This document shows, one piece after another, positions 57,584 through 64,000 of a stretch of DNA of 64,000 bases. The notes under the pieces were generated by a model. The model saw nothing but the letters and a program-made list of their open reading frames with translations. It was not told the DNA's origin and did not search any database. This stretch comes from Adineta steineri. Lineage: Eukaryota > Rotifera > Eurotatoria > Adinetida > Adinetidae. The stretch covers positions 697,115 to 761,114 of the forward strand of contig CAJNOI010000001.1 in NCBI GenBank assembly GCA_905250115.1. Direction: 5' to 3'. Position numbers and translations under genes: made by a program. The stretch's first letter is position 1. Each line of letters starts with the position of its first letter.

Positions 57584-59088
57584 TTAAAAGAAAAAATCGA
57601 AAACACCATTAATACAAGAACCAGATGTATATTCATGTTTTGTATGACCAGCAGATGCTTCACGACAAATCGGAGATTTTGACAATTGAATTACTTCTCC
57701 CATTGGCTTATCACTAGCAATAAAATGAATAGCATTTAACTTCAAGAAATCTTTTATTTCATCTGTATCGGATACACTTATTGAATGAATAGAATCAATA
57801 AAAGCTATTTTAGCTAATTTAGATAAAACTAAATCTTGACGCTGACGTAATAAATGCATGAGATTATCACCACCAGCTGAATGAGCAACAATATAGAATT
57901 TTTTTGCTGGAGAAAATTTTGAGATTATATTATCATATGCATAGAGAATATGTTCATAACTTGTAGATAGATTAGGAATTGGTTTTGATGATGAATGAGG
58001 AAGTGGTTTAGATGATAAATAAAAAGGAAGAAGATCTTCGTTGTGATTTTCCAAAATATCTTCTTCTTCATCAATATAACTTGTTTGATTTGGATTGAGA
58101 ATTATCACAGATAAATTGTGTTCTTTAGCTTTTGACATATATGAGAACATAGCTAAGAAATTAATATAATTAAATATTGTCGAAATTTCATATTACAGCA
58201 TTAATTATCATGCAAATAGCGAATGAAAGCAATTTATCAAAAAGTATTTAGACCATATAACTAAATGTATGTTTATCATCTTAATGTAATCATTGCTTTT
58301 CATGGACAATACCGTCAGCAACAAGCCATGCATCTAATCGAAATAATTCTAAAATTTTAGCAATGGGATTACAACATCTATGATACATTATAGAAGACTG
58401 CAATCTATTAACTGCGTTTCTATCAATATGAAACTTTGTTCATTTACAACACTAAGATCTATCATAATCTAAATTAATCAATACCTCCAATATCAAGTGA
58501 TTCATTAATACAACATGAACGTGACCATTGACCAGCACGTACAACACCACAACCTTGAATTAATATCAAACATCCATTAGTATTTGTTCGAAAATCATTT
58601 GAAATAAATATATTAACTTTTTGTCGATTTTGATTATTATCATTAATTGGTAACCAAATTTCTTCATAATTCCATGGATTACTTTTAATTAATGTTTGAA
58701 TATAAATTTCAATAGCTTTTCCAAGTAAATCATAATGACGTTGTGTAAGAAAAATAAATTTTTTATTTGTTATACAATGACGTAATTGATTGAATTCGTT
58801 ATAATAATAATTAAATTCTTGAATTGATTGTGGTTGTTTGGATGTTTTTGGTATAGTTAATAGAATATTATTAAGATCGGATTGAAGATTTTGTGGAAGA
58901 TCGTTATATTGAAATTTTTCATTACAAATATAACAAGGTATTTTATTACTTAATAATAAAGCTATTTTACCATTATTAATAATCGATGATATTATATTAA
59001 TACAACATGATTCACATAAACAATGTTTATCACTAGTACAACAATGATATGGAATAGATGATGTAGTCATACAGATTGCACAATTCAT
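57584..59088 (-). CDS. RING-like zinc finger fused to Arb2/FAM172A domain
   Basis: Two exons, 59088-58485 and 58152-57584 (332-nt intron), give 390 residues. Residues 3-56 hold a Cys/His pattern like a RING (CAIC ... HCC ... HCLCESCC ... CYIC). From about residue 110 the protein matches Arb2 cotranscriptional regulator A (FAM172A): LILIQGCGVVRAGQWSRSCC and INESLDIG, joined by the splice to AMFSYMSKAKEHNLSVIILN; then KFYIVAHSAGGDNL with the alpha/beta-hydrolase nucleophile Ser, and AGHTKHEYTSG where human has GTDRHELTSW. Arb2 proteins act in RNAi heterochromatin in fission yeast and in Argonaute-linked splicing regulation in vertebrates. Vertebrate FAM172A has no RING to my knowledge. An AG directly abuts the ATG. 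Confidence 0.8.
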
Positions 59089-59090
59089 CT

Positions 59091-62000
59091 AGAATTTAAA
59101 AAAGAAAAGTTTACTCTTTTGTTTGTCGAAGAATAAATCATCGTAATAAAAAGAAAACAAAATGGAGAACGAAAAATGATTCATACGTATATAACGCTTT
59201 TTGAGTCAATCTGACCTACCGGTGTGTCATATCAACTTGAAGGAGATAAATGAGTGATGCATGATTTATAAAACTGAATAGATTAACATATGTAAATTCT
59301 TGAGATACGAACTAATGATATTCATTCTTTAAAAAATGATTAAACATCATATGTATATCCGATAAAGAAACGAATAAGAAAATATTAAATTTCAAATCGA
59401 TTGTAACTAAACAATATATATATTGTACTATCCTATGTTAAATTTAGATTCTTGTTTAAACAGAAACTATGAATAGCTTTTTGATTATTAAAGTAAACTC
59501 ACATAAATCTAAAAAACAATTAAAAAATGAAATCCTAAAATATGATCTTCTAGTAGATCTTAATAGATTCTGTTTAGTCATGTAAAGTGTCAGTTGATTA
59601 AATATTAATCAGCAGTAGACTATTGGAGAAGCCGATCAGAAAATTATTCAACTTTGAAGATAAATGAAAACAACGAAAAAGACATCTATTTAATACTTTA
59701 TTCGATATACTATATGAATATTCGATATAGATATTTTCCTTTAGAGAGAAATCCTTTTTTCAAGTTTCACTTCTCCTTATAAATGGAGATATGGATGAAC
59801 ATTTGTACTTCAAATTGTTTCTACTTTCATCGAAAAAGGATTTCCCGTTGACTTTGTGAGGGTAAATAATTTCTCTGTGTTACGGGACATGGCCGATCCC
59901 TCATATTAATATAATATAATCGATACACACTAGCTCACTGAGATTAATAGAGTTAGTAATGTTAACGTTACTATCTTTGCAAAATCATAGATTTCAATGC
60001 ATTCTGATAGATACTTAAACTTAATCCTAATCAATTAAAATCTAGTTTAACTTTTCGGTTAAATTCGTATTAACAAACCTGTAATTGAATACAACTGTTT
60101 TTTCCATTTTTATGTATGATTATTTAAGTATTCATTGATTGATCTAAACAAAGAAAAAATTTCTTTCTAATCGGCATCTCTCATCGTATCAAATGGTAGA
60201 GGCCCATTTAATGGATCATGATTATGACAATTTCAAACATCAATTCATTCGTTTAATGTCTCTCATTTATTAGTATTCTCAGATCATAGATGAATCATAT
60301 TTACTTTATCATACTTACAGAATAGATGTTTTTTAGTAATTTTTAGTAATTATTTCTTTTCTTTCTGATATAATTTGAGAAATAGATATATCGATGAGAC
60401 TTTAAATAGAATGATTTAGTACCTTGATTCCTTGAGAATTACTGTGACTATTCACTTTTTATAATAACAGAATGTTTCAGTATTAATAATGTTACTTCTA
60501 ACAAATATTTAGTATTTCGAATAAAAAAAGATAAGACCTACTTTCATAAAAATATTTTATTAGAATACTGGCAAAGTTGAATACATTCGATGTTGTACTT
60601 GTAACCAAGTACAACGCGATGTTTAAATAATGATTGACTATATCCTACTTTTGTTATACACAGCAACAAGTACCAACTAAAGCTAGACATTCTAGTTCTG
60701 GTGTTTGTGTTAACTTATCGATAACTATTGTACAATATTGATATTCATGAGATAAACATAGATCACTTGAACCAACACATATGACAAATAAATCATTTTT
60801 CGATAACTGATAATAATTCACTAGTTTCATCTTTTAACTGTAATAATTTTGGGTCCCTAAAGCAATAGATACTAAAGTAAACTTTTATATTTTTAAATTT
60901 TACTTCTTTAAGATACCCTACTTGATTGTATACTGCTAAAAATCAAACACTTCTTGATTTTTCCCACATAATTAGTAGCTTGATTATATCCATTTGGTAA
61001 ATGAAGATTATAGAAAACTAAAGAAATATGACGGACCTTGTGTGACACAAAGGTCGTAGAACATTCTTTTTCTAGAATGAATAATATGATTAGGTTAATT
61101 TATGATATGTCGATATTCTACCTTTACTGTTGATAACGAAAAGAGTCATCATGTATGAATCATATTCTATGACACATCCTGAGAGGCTATATATGTTAAA
61201 CCAATCGAATGTTTTTCAAATGATTTTCATATGAATATTAGTAGAAATTTATTCTATAAAAATAAAACTAGATTTAAATAAAATTTAACCCGATACAAAT
61301 TTAGAAAATGTAATTATTAAATGAGAAAAGCATATGTTGAAGTGACATCTGTTGAGAGTATTGAAATGGAAGATTTATACAAAACTTTTTATGCAAAAAT
61401 GGATCATTTAACAAATATATAAAACTTAGCGATATATAAATCATTTTTTACAATTGAATTATTTTATATATTCTCACAATCAATTTTCATATGATCCTAA
61501 ACTTTCTTGTTCTTGATAAGTTTAGCTATTCCATTAAAGACGAACAATGCTAATTATCCTTCTTTGATAATTTTCATAATAGATTCAGGATTTTTAGTAA
61601 GAACACAAAGGAATAGTTTATTTCTCAAAAGAAATCAGTGATGCTCAAAGAAACGTTTTTGAAGTTTATTAATAGCTATACTATTATCTGAATTCTTATC
61701 CGTAAATATTAGTAAAAATTACATAAACAAATCCAAATATATTAATAGAAATATTTTATAATCATCTAATTGTTCATTTGACATTGAGCTTTCACAAATC
61801 GATTAAATAATTGATAAAAAACGAGATCGTGCGACGTTTTCAATTTGCACCAAAATAAAATCAATGATATTTTTTTCATGATAATCTCATTCACACCTTT
61901 ATTTTTTCTATTAGTGATACATGCATGTGAATCGATGTTCGAACTTTTCTTTCCGAAAAAGAAAAAAAGAAATTCAACATTCTGATTAATTGAATATTGG

Positions 62001-63662
62001 ATGGTTAAGTTTGATATCATTTGAATATGATTAATTACATTTTGTTAAATATCATTGTACATTTTTTATTATCAAAACATGTAAAACAACAGTTAAAAGT
62101 ATATCGTACTTGATTATCATATATCGAAACAAAGAATGTTGACAATTGATAAACTACTTTTCATTTAACGAAATTTTAAAATCTATCAAGCGAAACATTT
62201 CAATAATAGTCTATTAAATGTTATATTCTTTTGTCATGATAACTGATACGATTTACCAGATATGGTGAGAGAGAAAAAAAAACGCTTTTTCTTCTTTTAT
62301 ACATAAAATGATATGATTAGACACTTTATTAAGATTTCAATTGTCAAAAATGTTCATAAATAATTCTCTTGTAACTCAATCTTTCTATCAAATAGAAAAT
62401 ATTGAAAAAAGAAAAACTAAGAAAAGAAAGACAGACAGCCAGACATGTTCTACTATTACCCACCGGAGCACGCAATGACCATCAGGCAACAATATTGTAA
62501 CAAGCCGACTCGATTGAAACACAACATGAAAGATCACGCATGATCTAATAAAGAAAAAGGAGTTGAGAGAGAAGAAAAAAAGAAGAAGAAAAATCTATAG
62601 AATAAACTCGAGAACTTACTTTTTTCTTTTTTTCTCTCTACCGCTCTCATTCCTATATATATTGGTTGTTTTATATTTCTTACATGTATTCATATAATAA
62701 ATACATATGTTTCAATTGTTTATATAAATAATTATTCGAGTAAGTCTAATCTATATATTTCGACAATTTCCTTTTCTGCTTTTTTTTCTTTTTGCTGCTT
62801 ATCTGAATTATTAGTCCAATCATATTATTTTGTTTTGATTTAAAATGAATAACTAACTCATTAAGAAGAATATATTTTCTTTATACTTATGTTTCAATTG
62901 AAAGAAAGAGAAAAAGAAAAGAAAATACTATCAGAAGGTATTATTCGATAAGCCTTTTGCACGATTACATTTCTTTCTCGTTCCGGAACACATCAACCTT
63001 GAAATTATACCTAATTTTATTCTCTTATTAGACCCTAGAGAAGAAAACGCACACATATACTAATCTTCTTTTCTTTTTCCTTTTCTTTTCTTTTCTTCTT
63101 AGTTGAGAGAATTTGATTAAAATATGATTGGTGAATATTTATTTGACACAATTGACCAATGAAAAAAATGATATGAAGTTTTTTTTTCTCATTGAACATC
63201 GCCTGACATACATCTAACCCGGTAGTTAATCACAGCGAGCTTCAACAACAACAACAGAAATCAAGCTTCATATTCTTTCTCTCCCTCTCTCTTTCACTCT
63301 CTATCTTCTTCCGTTTTCTAATTAGTCGAGAAAAAAAAGAGAGAGAAAGTAAAAAAAAGAAGAAAAAAGAAAACTTTCTCTCTATCCCTTTCTCACTATC
63401 GCATCAGGACTAAGTTTTCGCTTTGCATGATCTCTATCATCGATCGTGTGTCTACAAGTTGAAGTTATTGGTGTGTGTGTGTGTGTATGCTTCGTGCCGA
63501 AATTGAAACAAGCCGCATAGTCTCGCGTCGATCTTAATTATTATTCCTTGTGTGACACACGCACTTTTTTCCCGTTCCGACTTCAACTTTTGAATGCGCC
63601 ACTCCAGCAAGTAGTTCTGATCAGGCAACAATAAATATCTATACACATATATATATATACAC
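59091..63662. other. Intergenic region upstream of AHR
   Basis: About 4.6 kb with no confident gene. It contains a 58-codon minus-strand ORF (60654-60830), GA/CT-rich tracts (62560-62650 and 63270-63400) and a direct 14-base repeat ATCAGGCAACAATA (62481 and 63619). The last kilobase is probably the AHR promoter and leader. Confidence 0.5.
60654..60830 (-). CDS. Possible small ORF or exon of 58 codons
   Basis: ATG at 60830 to TAA at 60654. The peptide begins MKLVNYYQLSKNDLFVICVG and ends ECLALVGTCCCV; the surrounding sequence is much poorer in open frames. The codon choice resembles neighbouring genes. It may be a terminal exon of a decayed or unresolved gene. No family recognised. Confidence 0.3.
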   Translation of the reverse strand: MKLVNYYQLSKNDLFVICVGSSDLCLSHEYQYCTIVIDKLTQTPELECLALVGTCCCV

Positions 63663-64000
63663 ATGTATGCAACCAAGCGTCGTCGCAGAAATACAAAAAA
63701 GTAAGTTAAACACGATACAAAACAATATACACGAGATCAATTGATGAATATACACGCAATAAGATAGTCTTTTAAAAACTAAACAATGAAAATTTATTAG
63801 CTTCCGGAAATATCTCAACTAAATTTTGCAAATTTTTTTTTCTCCTCAAATTTTATCTTAATCTTAAAAAGAAGAATTATATTTTTTATAATAAATAATT
63901 GTATTTTTATCTAGTTATAAAAGTCCATTAAAAGAAAATCAAAAAACAAATCCAAGTAAACGTCATCGGGAACGTTTAAATGGTGAATTAGAAAATCTCG
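63663..64000 (+). CDS. AHR: Aryl hydrocarbon receptor, N-terminal bHLH start
   Basis: bHLH-PAS transcription factor, cut by the right edge. Exon 1 is 63663-63700 (MYATKRRRRNTK), the intron 214 nt, and exon 2 starts at 63915 and continues past 64000. The spliced product reads ...NYKSPLKENQKTNPSKRHRE then RLNGELENL. The basic region NPSKRHRERLNGEL is the AHR signature (human NPSKRHRDRLNTEL), distinct from ARNT, SIM and HIF. The upstream KRRRR is a nuclear localisation signal, as in animal AHR (RKRRK). Invertebrate AHRs act in development with ARNT and usually do not bind dioxins. Confidence 0.9.

Noticed and set aside
60165-60290. Less AT-rich patch open on both strands (about 33 codons on plus)
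   Set aside because: Stops close on both sides and no usable acceptor or donor; possibly a relic but not supportable.

Overview
The window reads as nuclear DNA of a small, AT-rich animal genome, most likely a bdelloid rotifer. The protein-coding genes are metazoan (BIRC6, HERC4, CHCHD2, NUP160, CHMP2B, aryl hydrocarbon receptor, GPCR). Most introns are only about 50-60 nt with GTAAG...TTTAG ends, many ATGs sit directly behind an unpaired 3' splice site, and there is a long FG-GAP/VCBS-repeat protein of a kind abundant in bdelloids. The assignment to rotifers is inference; the animal origin is secure.

Layout, left to right. 1-3521 (-): N-terminal part of the giant E2/E3 ubiquitin ligase BIRC6, running off the left edge. 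5702-6544 (+): small SAM-domain protein. 8590-10109 (+): single-pass membrane protein of unknown family. 10272-10554 (+): 73-residue orphan. 10864-16586 (-): 22-exon HERC4-type ubiquitin ligase. 17657-17941 (-): Sm protein G. 18087-19954 (-): class III alcohol dehydrogenase. 20360-21550 (+): proteasome lid subunit PSMD13. 21551-30582: a 9-kb stretch with no recognisable gene but with inverted repeats. 30583-32412 (+): class A-like GPCR. 33495-34447 (-): RING/TRAF zinc-finger protein with duplicated Cys-rich modules. 36303-39049 (-): membrane-anchored FG-GAP repeat protein interrupted by a 10-N assembly gap. 42102-42957 (-): secretory cyclophilin. 43217-43888 (-): tail-anchored orphan. 44096-44769 (-): CHCHD2/10. 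45276-50014 (+): NUP160 with a shortened C terminus. 50189-53389 (-): long disordered proline-rich protein. 53732-54259 (+): V-ATPase G-like. 54407-55020 (-): GLRX5. 55412-56275 (+): basic orphan. 56546-57506 (-): CHMP2B. 57584-59088 (-): RING-like finger joined to an Arb2/FAM172A domain. 63663-64000 (+): start of the aryl hydrocarbon receptor, running off the right edge.

The genes do not form one pathway. They are independently spliced housekeeping and signalling genes in head-to-head and tail-to-tail arrangements, with short shared promoters (19955-20359, 44770-45275, 53390-53731, 55021-55411). Four relate to ubiquitin or the proteasome (BIRC6, HERC4, PSMD13, RING/TRAF), probably by chance. 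No rRNA, tRNA, CRISPR array or complete transposon was seen. The most unusual items are the RING-Arb2 fusion, the shortened NUP160, the Cys-module RING protein, a 172-bp MITE-like insert in a BIRC6 intron, and an insert with unusual codon use inside an intron at 52112-52834.
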